From Pseudomonadota bacterium (GTDB taxonomy: Bacteria; Pseudomonadota; Gammaproteobacteria; Acidiferrobacterales; UBA6901): DNA of 64,000 nucleotides. The first letter of the stretch is position 1. The number at the start of each line of letters is the position of its first letter. Below, one piece after another: positions 27,257 to 37,303 of this stretch. A model generated the notes under the pieces. That model searched no databases, was not told the DNA's origin, and saw nothing but the letters and a program-made list of their open reading frames with translations. The stretch spans positions 578,196 to 642,195 of the forward strand of contig JAJYEX010000001.1 of the NCBI GenBank assembly GCA_021785515.1. Direction: 5' to 3'. The translations under genes and the position numbers were made by a program.

Positions 27257-29224
27257 TCAGCCCTGTGCGCCGCCCGAAAGGGTGACCTTGGCGGCCGACT
27301 TCGCTGACCAACCCACCATACCAGTTACAATCTTGCGCGGTTCTTCGTGGTGACCCTTGCCCTTAAAGACGGTGCTGCCCGCAAAAGCGTGCGGCTTTCC
27401 GGCACGCTCACTCGGATTGCGCTCGGCTGCGATATAGTCCTCGGTGCCGGTCACCCTTGCATTCTCCGTCCACGCGCTACCAGTGATGGCTGTGGCTTCC
27501 ACACGACCTTCGCCCGTCACCTGAATGCGGCCGGCGCGCTCGCCTTTTGGGCGCGGAGTAAAGTGAAATTCCTGGTTTCCGGTGATCTTGCCATTGCCGG
27601 CCCTGAACGAACCGGTAATGCGCGCTTCGGCGCTCGGCGCCTCGACAGCGCTGGTGGCGGCCCGTCCCTGCGCCTCGCGCTGCGGCGAACGCACGCTGAA
27701 CCGGGCATTGATCGTGGCGAGCGCATCGCGCCCGGTCTTGTCCGTCGGCGCCTCGCCATAGTACGGCGTACCGGTGATGCTGCGTTCGGAACCGCGCTGG
27801 GTCCCGGTCACATGGGCCACGCTAAGCGGTGTGTCACCGGTGACGCAACCACTCGCGGTTGGCGCCGTCATCGGCGATGCGCCGGCTGGGCACACTGCTT
27901 CGTAGGAAGTGGGACCTACATAGGGTGTGCCCGTGATGGCGCTGCATACGCCGTATTCGTCGCCGGTGACGCGATCATTGTGCTCTACGTCCACACCAGT
28001 GATTCGTTGCCTGGTCCAGGTTTCAGATTCGTTCACTTTGGCACCGGTGACTGGGTCGCGGCGGCGGTTGCGCACGGGTTCCTTTTCTGCGCGTGCGTCG
28101 GTTCCAATGTCGCACAACGGCTGGCGCGCAGCTGGCATAAGGTATTGCTCGCCGGTGATCAACCGACACGAGCCCGACTCGTCGCCAGTCACGTTGACGC
28201 TGCGACCCACGGCGGTGCCGGAAATCGGCAGACCGTCCTCTGTGAACTCCAGGGCACGCTCGCGGCTGCGTTCCCGCGACCCGGTGGCCTTCGATGAACG
28301 GCCGAGGTTTGTGCCAAACACGGTGTGGCCGTGCGGGTTGTGCTGGCGCTGGTACTGCATCGACGCATACGCACCGGACTCGCGCCGATCGAGCAGGTCA
28401 TCGCCAATGTTCTGGTCGGCTTCGCCAGTGATGTGGATCGCGGAATTGGATTCATCGCCGGTGATTTGAACCTTGCTGCGCACCTGTGTGCCGGTAATGG
28501 TCAGACCAGCGGCAGTGCGGGAGGCGCCGACCTTGATGCCGCCCTCGCGCGGCTGCAAGCCCGTCTCCCGGCCGATGTACTGCGATCCGGTGACCTGAAC
28601 GGCAGCTCCGCGCTCGTCGCCCGTGACGTTCATGCCCCGGCCGATCCGCACACCGGTCACCTTGCCCCCGGCGTAAGTCTCGCTGGCCATAACCTTGGGT
28701 GGGTATTCCAGTTTGGTTGCGTTGCGCAATCGACCACTCGGGCGCGTGGATGGAGCGTCACCGCGACCATTCTTGGCACGCCCCGCCCGCATGGCCTGAG
28801 CAGCACTACGTGCGGAGCTGACGGCACCTGAGGATGACGATGTGTAGCTGGCCGCGCCGCCCGCTGCAGGTTGTGCAGTTGCAGTGCTGACTGCAGTCGC
28901 GACCACCGGCAAGCCCGCGAACTGACGTACCGCGTTCTTGCCCTGTACGATCGCCTGACGCCGCGCACGCGACATTTCACGACCTGAGACGGCATGCCCC
29001 CCCGAGACCGCGTGGCTCTGGAGTGTGGGCAAGGCGGGCGCCGGGACGGGCGCCGATGCAACCGGTGCCGGAACTGGCGATACACTCAGCTCGGATATCC
29101 GGTTTCCGCTGCGCTTGCGCTCGCCCGGAATGGGTAACGCTGCCTTTCCCTGCGCGAGCTGCGCCCGGCGCGCGCGCGAGGCATTACGGCCGGCGTCGGC
29201 TGTGATCGCTGTAGTCGTGTTCAT
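27257..29224 (-). CDS. csoS2: Carboxysome assembly scaffold CsoS2
   Basis: A 655-aa, largely disordered repeat protein that links RuBisCO to the shell. The N-terminal domain has three RuBisCO-binding helix repeats, at about residues 16-31 (SRARRAQLAQGKAAL), 85-100 (SRARRQAIVQGKNAV) and 137-155 (SSARSAAQAMRAGRA). Halothiobacillus has four. The middle and C-terminal regions hold about 21 VTG/ITG shell-binding tripeptides, spaced with Cys and TGDE motifs, and end in TLSGGAQG. ATG 29224 (GAGGGT upstream) is preferred over a TTG six codons earlier. It is shorter than the 869-aa Halothiobacillus protein. I did not identify a frameshift site for a short isoform. Confidence 0.94.
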   Translation of the reverse strand: MNTTTAITADAGRNASRARRAQLAQGKAALPIPGERKRSGNRISELSVSPVPAPVASAPVPAPALPTLQSHAVSGGHAVSGREMSRARRQAIVQGKNAVRQFAGLPVVATAVSTATAQPAAGGAASYTSSSSGAVSSARSAAQAMRAGRAKNGRGDAPSTRPSGRLRNATKLEYPPKVMASETYAGGKVTGVRIGRGMNVTGDERGAAVQVTGSQYIGRETGLQPREGGIKVGASRTAAGLTITGTQVRSKVQITGDESNSAIHITGEADQNIGDDLLDRRESGAYASMQYQRQHNPHGHTVFGTNLGRSSKATGSRERSRERALEFTEDGLPISGTAVGRSVNVTGDESGSCRLITGEQYLMPAARQPLCDIGTDARAEKEPVRNRRRDPVTGAKVNESETWTRQRITGVDVEHNDRVTGDEYGVCSAITGTPYVGPTSYEAVCPAGASPMTAPTASGCVTGDTPLSVAHVTGTQRGSERSITGTPYYGEAPTDKTGRDALATINARFSVRSPQREAQGRAATSAVEAPSAEARITGSFRAGNGKITGNQEFHFTPRPKGERAGRIQVTGEGRVEATAITGSAWTENARVTGTEDYIAAERNPSERAGKPHAFAGSTVFKGKGHHEEPRKIVTGMVGWSAKSAAKVTLSGGAQG

Positions 29225-29308
29225 GCAGTCACCCTCACTCAATCACCTCGCGGTCTGCCAGGAAGGATGCGTTATCGAACATCCGTCGTGGCAGGGTGCC
29301 GCCTTTCG

Positions 29309-29650
29309 TTAGCGGTTGCCGGACCGGTAAACAATGAACGCAGTGCCCAGACTCTGCGCGTAGTTGTCATAGCCGACAAGTCGAATATGGTGGCCCTGAT
29401 TGGCACGATGACAGGCCTCGAGCTCGGCTAAAATTTTCTCCACTGAGGTCTCGCCGAAAAACGGCAGCTTCCACATGTACCAGTAGTGCGAAAACGCCTT
29501 TTCAGGCTCGGTGTGTTCGATTGACGGGTTCCAGCCCTGGTTCACCAGATACTGGATCTGCCTGCGGATCTTGTCCGGCGTGAGCGGAGGCAAATAGGAA
29601 AACGTTTCATTCCTGCGCTCTGTAGCCTTGTACGGCTGAACTTCTGGCAT
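29309..29650 (-). CDS. cbbS: RuBisCO small subunit, form IA
   Basis: A 113-aa small subunit. Family motifs are [41 protein letters not shown] and [19 protein letters not shown]. It has a GGAG ribosome site and lies 44 bases after cbbL and 84 bases before csoS2, the standard alpha-carboxysome order. Confidence 0.97.
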   Translation of the reverse strand: MPEVQPYKATERRNETFSYLPPLTPDKIRRQIQYLVNQGWNPSIEHTEPEKAFSHYWYMWKLPFFGETSVEKILAELEACHRANQGHHIRLVGYDNYAQSLGTAFIVYRSGNR

Positions 29651-29694
29651 GGTCGTTACTCCTTACAAAATTGTTCAGTAAATGACAGTGCAGC

Positions 29695-31116
29695 TTAGCG
29701 CTTCTGCGCATCGAGCTTGTCGACCGTGTCGAACTCGAATTTGATCTCTTTCCATGTCTCCATGGCGATCTTGAGCTCGGGGGAGTGTTGTGCGGCCTCT
29801 GTGAGGATCTCGCGACCTTCCCGCTCAACCGGACGACCGTCGTTGCGAGCCTCGACACAGGCCTCGAGCGCCACGCGGTTGGCCGACGCACCCGCTGCGT
29901 TACCCCACGGATGGCCGAGCGTACCGCCACCGAACTGGAAGCAGGCGTCGTCGCCAAAAATCGCGACCAATGCCGGCATGTGCCATACATGGATGCCCCC
30001 GGAGGCGACTGGAATCGTGCCCGGCATAGAGCCCCAGTCCTGATCAAAGAAGACGCCGCGACCACGGTTTTCCGGTACAAAAGACTCGCGCATGAGATCG
30101 ATCCAGCCGATGGTCGCCTCGCGATCGCCTTCCAACTTTCCGACGACGGTACCGGAATGCAGGTGGTCGCCCCCGGACAAGCGCAGGCATTTGGTCAGCA
30201 CCCGGAAATGGATGCCGTGGTACGGATTGCGGTCGATCACGGCGTGCATCGCCCGGTGAATATGCAGAAGCACACCGTTCCTGCGGCACCAGTTAGCAAG
30301 GGTGGTGTTAGCCGCAAAACCGCCGGTCAGGAAGTCGTGCATAATGATTGGCGCACCCAATTCCTTGGCAAACTCGGCGCGCTCCAGCATGTCTTCGCAG
30401 GTTGCCGCAGTGACATTCAGGTAATGACCCTTGCGCTCGCCCGTTTCGGCCTGGGCCTTGTGCACAGCCTCCATCACAAACTCAAAGCGATGGCGCCACC
30501 GCATGAACGGCTGCGAGTTGATGTTCTCGTCGTCCTTGGTGAAGTCCAGACCGCCACGCAGGCACTCATACACGGCTCGGCCATAGTTTTTTGCGGAAAG
30601 GCCGAGTTTTGGTTTAATGGTGCAGCCGAGCAGGCCGCGGCCGTACTTGTTCAGCTTATCGCGCTCAACCTGGATTCCGTGCGGCGGGCCACCGCAAGTC
30701 TTCACATAGGCGATCGGAAAGCGGATGTCCTCCAGGCGCAGGCTGCGGATTGCCTTAAAGCCAAACACGTTGCCCACCAGCGAGGTCAGAACGTTCACCA
30801 CCGAGCCTTCCTCAAACAGGTCTATCGGATAGGCGACGAAGGCGTAGAAGGCGCTCGGATCACCAGGTACCGGCTCGATGCGATAGGCGCGGCCCTTGTA
30901 GTAATCCAGATCGGTCAGAAGATCGGTCCACACCGTGGTCCAAGTGCCAGTAGATGATTCAGCCGCAACCGCCGCCGCCGCTTCTTCCGGTGGCACACCA
31001 GCCTGGGCAACAACCTTGAAGCATGCCAACAGGTCGGTATCAAGCGGCACGTAGTCCGGGGTCCAATAGGTCTTGCGGTATTCTTTGACCCCTGCTTGGT
31101 AGGTCTTCTCAGCCAT
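29695..31116 (-). CDS. cbbL: RuBisCO large subunit, form IA
   Basis: A 473-aa large subunit that fixes CO2 onto ribulose-1,5-bisphosphate. The active site is intact: [18 protein letters not shown], and [17 protein letters not shown] with the carbamylated Lys and metal-binding Asp-Glu. The C-terminal phosphate-binding loop is [11 protein letters not shown]. It begins with [18 protein letters not shown], typical of carboxysomal form IA. ATG has GGAG upstream. It is the first gene of a 12-gene minus-strand carboxysome operon. The 654-base gap upstream is shared with the divergent DAB operon and carries a motif also found before a CbbR-like gene. Confidence 0.98.
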   Translation of the reverse strand: MAEKTYQAGVKEYRKTYWTPDYVPLDTDLLACFKVVAQAGVPPEEAAAAVAAESSTGTWTTVWTDLLTDLDYYKGRAYRIEPVPGDPSAFYAFVAYPIDLFEEGSVVNVLTSLVGNVFGFKAIRSLRLEDIRFPIAYVKTCGGPPHGIQVERDKLNKYGRGLLGCTIKPKLGLSAKNYGRAVYECLRGGLDFTKDDENINSQPFMRWRHRFEFVMEAVHKAQAETGERKGHYLNVTAATCEDMLERAEFAKELGAPIIMHDFLTGGFAANTTLANWCRRNGVLLHIHRAMHAVIDRNPYHGIHFRVLTKCLRLSGGDHLHSGTVVGKLEGDREATIGWIDLMRESFVPENRGRGVFFDQDWGSMPGTIPVASGGIHVWHMPALVAIFGDDACFQFGGGTLGHPWGNAAGASANRVALEACVEARNDGRPVEREGREILTEAAQHSPELKIAMETWKEIKFEFDTVDKLDAQKR

Positions 31117-31770
31117 GTTCCACTCCTACGATAAAATTTGATTGAACCGTTTTACCCGTCCGACGACTTGTTGCGTCGTCTCCACCGGCTCATAACTTCC
31201 GGCGTCACTAATCGTGTCGCCATGCCGTAACCTTGCCGACGCTACGCCGGGCTTTCTTGTGGCACAGACAATAGAGGGTCATTGATCGATCGAAAAATAG
31301 ATATTTGTAATACGACCTATAGATTTTCACGCACAACGAGAGAAACACGCCGTTCGCCACGATTCATACAGCCGGCGGATCAATCGTTCCTCGCTCACCG
31401 GAACTTAGATACCGGGCCCTTCGGAACTCGTTTTTTGTGGGATTTTTCGTGGTGCTTGGTCATGACGAGTTTGACTTGCACGGCAACAGTTGTCGAACGC
31501 GACCGATCAATTTCCGATGCATAGGTATAGATATGCGTAGATCGGAGTAATTGCGAATTTCTATTTCCTGCTTTGGTTTGCGCCCCCTAATATTTGGCGC
31601 GCATCCGATGAAACGCCTGCCGGTGACGTATCTTTGTGACCTCCGTATTGCCTGCCTTGGCAAGGCGCCGCTGCGTTCGATTCTACGGATGAGGGTGTGT
31701 GGCGCGATATGCGACATCGTGTTTTTTTGCAGCGCTTTGACGCTGAGCGGCAACGAGGGGACCTAGCTAA
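31117..31770. other. Divergent intergenic region between cbbL and dabB
   Basis: 654 bases, more AT-rich than the genes on either side. No gene is supported. It must contain the promoters of both the carboxysome operon (minus) and the DAB operon (plus). The block at 31297-31327 is shared with the upstream region of the lysR gene at 37909. A further TATAGATA lies near 31526, within a loose GCATA/TATGC inverted repeat. Confidence 0.7.
31297..31327. promoter_or_regulatory. Candidate CbbR operator upstream of cbbL
   Basis: ATAGATATTTGT (31297-31308) and CTATAGATTTT (31317-31327) occur about 180-210 bases upstream of cbbL. Nearly the same two words (ATAGATACTTGT, CTATAGATTTT) lie next to each other at 37790-37812, before a CbbR-like gene. 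CbbR binds AT-rich T-N11-A sites of this general character. The assignment is inference. Confidence 0.45.
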
Positions 31771-33450
31771 GTGGACAAGCTGACCATTTTGCTTCCGGCA
31801 TTGCCATTGCTCTCGGCCGTATTGGTCGCGCTGCTGTCCGGTGGATCGCACCGCCGCGTGGCGCGGACAAGCATCATCCTCTCCGCGCTCACACTGCTGC
31901 TTGCGGTTTCTGCTCTTGCACTGTATCTCCGTGATGCTCGGCCGATGCAGGTGTCTTTTGGCGGCGACTGGGGCAGCCTGTATCTCGATCCGCTCTCCTG
32001 CATTATGGCGCTAGCGGTGGCCGGCATCAGTCTAGTGGTACACGTATATTCCGCCCGGTACATGGCGGAGGAGTCTGGCTACGCGCGCTTTTATGTGCTG
32101 TTGGACCTTATGGCCGCTGCGATCTTGCTGATGGTTACCGCCGGCGATTTAATCACCCTGCTGGTGGCGTGGCATTTGATCGGCGTGCTGCTGTATTTTC
32201 TGCTCAGCCACGACACTCGGCGTGCCGCCACGCAGCGGTACGCGTTCTGGACATTTTTCACCTACCGCCTCGGCGACCTGCCGCTGATTTTCGCCGCTGT
32301 GCTGCTTTATCACGCCTATGGCACGCTTTCGCTTCCGTTGTTGTTTGAACACATAACCGCCACCCCGGATGTGCATGCCGTTTTCGGCATGCCGCTGATG
32401 ACCATGGTTGGCCTGCTGATCGTTCTTTCCGCATTTGCGCGATCGGCACAGTTTCCACTGCACACGTGGCTGCCCTACACCATGGAAGGGCCAACACCGG
32501 TTTCGGCGCTGATGCATGCCGGCATCGTCAACGCGGGCGGATTCATTATCAATCGCTTTGCGCCGGTGTTTGTGAATGCGGGCGATGTGTTGCATTTGGT
32601 GTTTGCGGTCGGCCTGGTTACGGCCATTCTTGGTTCAGTGTTGATGCTAACGCAGAACGACATCAAGAAATCTCTGGGCTATTCCACCATGGGGCAGATG
32701 GGTTTCATGTTCGTCGAATGCGGCGTCGGCGCGTTTTCTTTGGCGATTTACCACCTGATCGCGCATGGCCTGTTTAAAGGCACACTGTTCCTCGGTGCCG
32801 GTGATGTGATCGGCGACGCGCGTAAGGACGATGGCGTACCGCACGACGACGTTTACACATTCCTGGTGGAACGCCGGCCGGTGGCGTCGCGTTTACCGTG
32901 GGTGGTGGCGGCGGCCATCACCGTAGTGGTACCTCTGGCAGTTTTGGGTGTGTCCCACTGGCTTGTAGGTGGCAATTTTGTCGGCCAGCAAGGGGCTATT
33001 ATTCTGCTGTTCTTTGGCTGGGTCACAGGCGCACAACTGCTCTTTGCGACCTACCGGCTGCGAGCGGAGAGCCCCTGGCGGGTCATGACCATGATCATTC
33101 TGTCACTGGTCGTCGTGGTGGCCGGCTACACGGTAATCGAGCACGCCTTCGATCTGTTTCTTTATGCAAATCGCACGCTCCGCGAGCACATCTACGCTGC
33201 AGCCAGCATTCCGATCGCCACCTTCGAGTCTTTGGTTGCGATTCTTACCGTTGCGATCGTGGTTGGCTGGCTTGCCGTCTATTACACCAACGCCAGCGGC
33301 GACCACGGCAATGATCGCCCCTCCGCGCTGCGTCTGGCATTCTACTCTTTGATTTCGCGAGAGTTTTATGTCGCAGACGTCTATGCCTGGCTAACACAGA
33401 TGGTACTCGGACTGTCGGAACGGCTAAACGTCTGGTCGAGGTGGGTGTGA
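31771..33450 (+). CDS. dabB: DabB-like cation/proton channel subunit of inorganic carbon pump
   Basis: A 559-aa NuoL/MrpA-like (proton-conducting transporter) membrane protein with about 15 helices. In DAB complexes it lets cations in, driving the unidirectional hydration of CO2 by DabA. Typical segments are HTWLPYTMEGPTPVSALMHA near residue 235 and GSVLMLTQNDIKKSLGYST near residue 290, which carry the key Lys and acidic residues of the family. Start is GTG 31771, with GAGGGGA about 11 bases upstream. The next gene overlaps its stop (TGATG). Divergent from cbbL, it begins a four-gene operon. Confidence 0.92.
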   Translation: MDKLTILLPALPLLSAVLVALLSGGSHRRVARTSIILSALTLLLAVSALALYLRDARPMQVSFGGDWGSLYLDPLSCIMALAVAGISLVVHVYSARYMAEESGYARFYVLLDLMAAAILLMVTAGDLITLLVAWHLIGVLLYFLLSHDTRRAATQRYAFWTFFTYRLGDLPLIFAAVLLYHAYGTLSLPLLFEHITATPDVHAVFGMPLMTMVGLLIVLSAFARSAQFPLHTWLPYTMEGPTPVSALMHAGIVNAGGFIINRFAPVFVNAGDVLHLVFAVGLVTAILGSVLMLTQNDIKKSLGYSTMGQMGFMFVECGVGAFSLAIYHLIAHGLFKGTLFLGAGDVIGDARKDDGVPHDDVYTFLVERRPVASRLPWVVAAAITVVVPLAVLGVSHWLVGGNFVGQQGAIILLFFGWVTGAQLLFATYRLRAESPWRVMTMIILSLVVVVAGYTVIEHAFDLFLYANRTLREHIYAAASIPIATFESLVAILTVAIVVGWLAVYYTNASGDHGNDRPSALRLAFYSLISREFYVADVYAWLTQMVLGLSERLNVWSRWV

Positions 33451-34187
33451 TGTGGGTGCTTGTCGCGCTGTTTCTGCCTCTGTTCCCGCTGAGCGTGGTG
33501 CAGAACATGTTGCTTGCGAGAATACCCAGGCCGCTTGCGCGCAGCGCATTGCTGTTGCTTTTGCCACAAGTCGGGGTCACGCTGCTGCATACACTGCATC
33601 CGCCGATTCCTGGCTTTCTCGTCACTTGGGCGCTGCTGAGCTCCGCCTTCTATGCGCTGCGGTTGCTCACCGTACGTGATTTGGAGCTGTGGTCAGGCCT
33701 GTTCGTCAGCTCTGCGCTAGCGCTGACGTGGGGTGTGGCCGCCCGGGGAGCGGACGTGACGACGCTGCGGCTGTTTGCGTTTTGGTTTAGCCTGCCAGCA
33801 ACGCTGCTGGTTCTGCTAACCGCCTCGCTCGCACGACGCATGGGGGCGGCATACGCTGGCCTGTTTACAGGCCTTGCCCAGAGTCAGCCACGGTTGGCCG
33901 GCGTACTCACCCTCGTCGTGCTGAGCATCATTGCCACACCGCCCTTTCCCGGTTTTTTTGCCCTGCTCGATATTTTACATGGATTTGGCGGCGCGGCTGC
34001 GCTCAGCGTACTCGGCGTCTGGTTGATCTGGGGATGGGCGGCTACCCGAGTATTGCAGGGCTTTAATTCCAGCAACGGCCGCGAAATCTCTGGCGGCGAT
34101 CTGGGAATGAGCAGCGTGGTGGGCTATGCCGTCACCCTTGTGGTTTTTGCGGCGGCTGGTTTTCTGTTCACTCGAGGCGGCCTATGA
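33450..34187 (+). CDS. NDH-like membrane protein between dabB and dabA
   Basis: A 245-aa hydrophobic protein with seven or eight predicted helices. A segment near residue 170 (IATPPFPGFFALLDIL) resembles the conserved helix of NuoN/NuoM-type antiporter subunits, which suggests a shortened antiporter-like subunit. ATG 33450 overlaps the dabB stop (TGATG), has AGGTGG upstream, and is preferred over a GTG three codons earlier. Its own stop overlaps the dabA ATG. Tight coupling on both sides implies it belongs to the same complex. The minimal DAB described from Halothiobacillus needs only DabA and DabB, so this may be an accessory or stabilising subunit. Confidence 0.8.
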   Translation: MWVLVALFLPLFPLSVVQNMLLARIPRPLARSALLLLLPQVGVTLLHTLHPPIPGFLVTWALLSSAFYALRLLTVRDLELWSGLFVSSALALTWGVAARGADVTTLRLFAFWFSLPATLLVLLTASLARRMGAAYAGLFTGLAQSQPRLAGVLTLVVLSIIATPPFPGFFALLDILHGFGGAAALSVLGVWLIWGWAATRVLQGFNSSNGREISGGDLGMSSVVGYAVTLVVFAAAGFLFTRGGL

Positions 34188-37100
34188 GTCTCACGCTCGG
34201 ACGTCGGTTGCGGATCCGCGCGATGGTGCACGTGGCTGGGGAACCAATCCCTTTTCTGTGGCCAATGCGCACCTTTATTCATCACAATCCGCTCTACGGT
34301 CTTGAGCACCTGCCTTTTGCGGAGGCAGTGCGGCAAGGCAGACGCTTATTTCACGCACGAGGTTTTTTGCCGCGCGCTCTGTATCAGCGTTACCTCGCTC
34401 AGGGAACGGTGGATGTGGACACACTCGCGCAACAGGTTCGATGCTTTCTCGCTGGTGCGCCCGCACTCGAGGGCATAAATCTGCATAAGCTGCTGATGAC
34501 GCTACTTACCGAGACCTCAGCAGCTGTCACCGCACGCGTTACCTTGGCGGAGGCTGGCGACATTCACGCCGCACTCACCGGCGCAGCTTTGCCGGCCTGC
34601 GCTGTCGACCAGGCTGCGCTGGCTGCGCAGGTCAAGACCGCGCTGCCGTTTGATTGTCCGGTTTACGTTGGCGTCGACGAACTGTTCGGTACGGATATCG
34701 GAACAACCCTGGACGAGCTGGTCGTAAAGAGCTGTCTCGACTTTTTTGACGAAGGCCAGTCTGTGTGGCAGATGCCAGGTCGCGAGCATGGCCTGTTTGC
34801 GGCCTGGAGCGCGCTAGCGCGTCGTAACCTGAGGCTGTTTATTCGGGGGTTGCACATTCAGCGAATCCTTGCGCAGGGCGACACACCGGAAGGTATCATC
34901 AGTTACGTGATGGGCGAGCTGCGCGTGCCTGAAGAGGCCTGGGTGGAGTATTTTGAGCGTTCTTTGGCCCGCCTGCATGGCTGGGCAGGATTCATTCAAT
35001 GGCGTTCGGGCGCGAAACATTATCACTGGGGGCAACGCTATCCCGCTGATCTGGTCGACTATCTCGCCATACGTCTGGTTTTAGGATTGGCACTGCTGCG
35101 GGAGCACGCTACACGTCTGAAGGCACCAGGCGACGCCGAATCGCTCGCACGCTTTATCGACGAGCGCCCTGCGGAGGCCTATTTGCGCCGCGAATATTAC
35201 GGCAAATACGTACTGCCGGAAATGGCACGCGTTGTCGGGGATACCATCGCAAGCGGACGGAGGGCACGCATTGAGCGGCTGTTGCCCACGTACCTTGCGC
35301 GCAAACGCGCGGACGAGGCAAATCGCCAAGCTGCGGCGCTGCGCGGGCTTGCCGACCGTGCCGGGCTTGGCGTTGCTCTGTCGCACCTAACGCCCGATGA
35401 ACTTGGAATCTTGCTGGCGACATTATCCCGTTTTGAGCACGCCGAGGGCCCAATGTGGCTGGCAGCACAGGAAGCGCATTATCTGAAACAGCTGGCGGGT
35501 GGACTGGATCTGAACTTGTCGGCGCCGCGAGCAAAGCGGCCGTTTGCACAGCTTTTGTTCTGTATCGACGTACGCTCTGAACGCATCCGCCGGCATCTGG
35601 AACGGATTGGCGACTACCAGACCTTTGGTATTGCCGGTTTCTTTGGCATTCCGGTTGGCTTTATCGGCCTGGACAAGGGCAGTGAAACCGATCTTTGTCC
35701 GGTAGTAGTCACTCCCAAAAATCTGGTACTTGAGCTCGCCATAGCGCGCAACCCGGAAGACCAGGCGTTTGTTTCAGTGCTCGAGCACGTTTTTCATGAT
35801 CTTAAGGCCTCGGTGCTGTCGCCCTACATTACCGTCGAAGCGATCGGCTTGCTGTTTGGGCTGGACATGTTTGGCAAGACGCTTGCGCCACTTGCCTACA
35901 ACCGCTGGCGCAGCCGGCTTCATCCGGAGAAGCCGGACAGCCGGCTGTTGCTGGACAAGATCACGCGCGAGCAGGCCGATTCAGTCATACGCGCCTTGCA
36001 GCGGGCCATGATCGTTAAGGCGCTGGGCAGCGAGCTCGGCATTGAACGCGAAGCGATTACCGATGAAATGATCCGCGAGCTGCGCGAGACCGCGCTCGAC
36101 CATCAGGCAACGGCCACCGGCTTTGCGCAGCGCTTCAAGTTGAGCGCCGATGCGGAACGCCACTTCATCGAGCGCCTGCGCTCGGCCTACCGCATCAATC
36201 GGCACTACACGCAACTTCAGCTCGAACGACTGGGCCGGATCGGCTTCACGCTCGACGAGCAGGTGAACTTCGTCGCTCAGGCGTTGCGTTCCATCGGTCT
36301 GATTGCCGGCTTCTCGCGCTTCGTGCTGCTGGCGGGTCACGGCAGCACCACCGAAAACAACCCTTACGAATCGGCCCTTGACTGCGGCGCCTGCGGCGGC
36401 AATCACGGCATCATCAGCGCCCGGGTACTTGCTCAGATCGCAAACAAGCCGTTGGTGCGCGAGCGTCTACGTAACCAGGGAATCGACATTCCCGACGACG
36501 CATGGTTCGTGCCGGCGTTTCACAATACCACCACCGACGAGCTGCGGCTATGCGATCTCGATCTGCTGCCTGCGAGTCATTTGGTCTACATGGAGCGTCT
36601 GAGTAACGGGCTGCAGGCCGCCGCGCATCTGTGCGCCGCAGAACGCATGCCCGCCCTGGATTACCGCGACTTCAACGCCGATTCGATGAGCGCCTACCGT
36701 ACCGCGCGGCGCAACTCGCTGGACTGGTCTCAGGTCCGACCTGAATGGGGCTTGTCACGCAACGCTGCCTTTATTATCGGCCGCCGCCAGCTCACTCAAG
36801 CGCTGGATCTCAACGGCCGGGCATTCCTGCATTCCTATGATTACCGTTGCGACCTTCGAGGGCGTTTGCTGGAAACCATTTTGAGCGGTCCGCTTGTTGT
36901 CGGTCAGTGGATCAACATGGAACATTACTTTTCGGCTGTGGACAATGCGCACTACGGCAGCGGAAGCAAGGTCTACCACAACATCGCCGGCCGCTTTGGC
37001 GTCATGACCGGAAATCTGTCTGACCTGCGTACCGGTCTGCCAGCGCAAACTGTGCTCAAGAACGGTGTTCCCTACCACGAGCCGCTGCGGCTGATCACGG

Positions 37101-37303
37101 TGATCGAGGCACCGTTTGGTCACGCCCAACGCGCCATCGACAGCGTCGCAAACGTGCGCAACCTGGTCCACAACGGCTGGGTACGTATGGCGATCGCCGA
37201 TCCGGATACGCAAATTCTGCACGTTTTTGAAGACGGTGCATGGCAACCGCGCATTCTTTCTGTTGCAGGCGACCAAGGCGCAATCCAGGAGCTCAGGATA
37301 TGA
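34184..37303 (+). CDS. dabA: DabA, carbonic-anhydrase-like subunit of inorganic carbon pump (DUF2309)
   Basis: A 1039-aa protein of the DabA/UPF0753 family. It has beta-carbonic-anhydrase-like zinc motifs: CIDVRSE with Cys460 and Asp462, then AGHGSTTENNPYESALDCGA with His719 and Cys734. The His-Cys spacing of 15 matches the Halothiobacillus DabA2 site (His524, Cys539). At 1039 residues it is of the long type. It converts CO2 to bicarbonate on the cytoplasmic side, powered through DabB. The start overlaps the preceding membrane gene and the stop overlaps the PII-like gene, so the operon is translationally coupled. Confidence 0.95.
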   Translation: MSLTLGRRLRIRAMVHVAGEPIPFLWPMRTFIHHNPLYGLEHLPFAEAVRQGRRLFHARGFLPRALYQRYLAQGTVDVDTLAQQVRCFLAGAPALEGINLHKLLMTLLTETSAAVTARVTLAEAGDIHAALTGAALPACAVDQAALAAQVKTALPFDCPVYVGVDELFGTDIGTTLDELVVKSCLDFFDEGQSVWQMPGREHGLFAAWSALARRNLRLFIRGLHIQRILAQGDTPEGIISYVMGELRVPEEAWVEYFERSLARLHGWAGFIQWRSGAKHYHWGQRYPADLVDYLAIRLVLGLALLREHATRLKAPGDAESLARFIDERPAEAYLRREYYGKYVLPEMARVVGDTIASGRRARIERLLPTYLARKRADEANRQAAALRGLADRAGLGVALSHLTPDELGILLATLSRFEHAEGPMWLAAQEAHYLKQLAGGLDLNLSAPRAKRPFAQLLFCIDVRSERIRRHLERIGDYQTFGIAGFFGIPVGFIGLDKGSETDLCPVVVTPKNLVLELAIARNPEDQAFVSVLEHVFHDLKASVLSPYITVEAIGLLFGLDMFGKTLAPLAYNRWRSRLHPEKPDSRLLLDKITREQADSVIRALQRAMIVKALGSELGIEREAITDEMIRELRETALDHQATATGFAQRFKLSADAERHFIERLRSAYRINRHYTQLQLERLGRIGFTLDEQVNFVAQALRSIGLIAGFSRFVLLAGHGSTTENNPYESALDCGACGGNHGIISARVLAQIANKPLVRERLRNQGIDIPDDAWFVPAFHNTTTDELRLCDLDLLPASHLVYMERLSNGLQAAAHLCAAERMPALDYRDFNADSMSAYRTARRNSLDWSQVRPEWGLSRNAAFIIGRRQLTQALDLNGRAFLHSYDYRCDLRGRLLETILSGPLVVGQWINMEHYFSAVDNAHYGSGSKVYHNIAGRFGVMTGNLSDLRTGLPAQTVLKNGVPYHEPLRLITVIEAPFGHAQRAIDSVANVRNLVHNGWVRMAIADPDTQILHVFEDGAWQPRILSVAGDQGAIQELRI

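Noticed and set aside
29785-30957. A 390-codon open frame on the plus strand
   Set aside because: It is fully antisense to cbbL, which is unmistakable. There is no ribosome site or recognisable domain.
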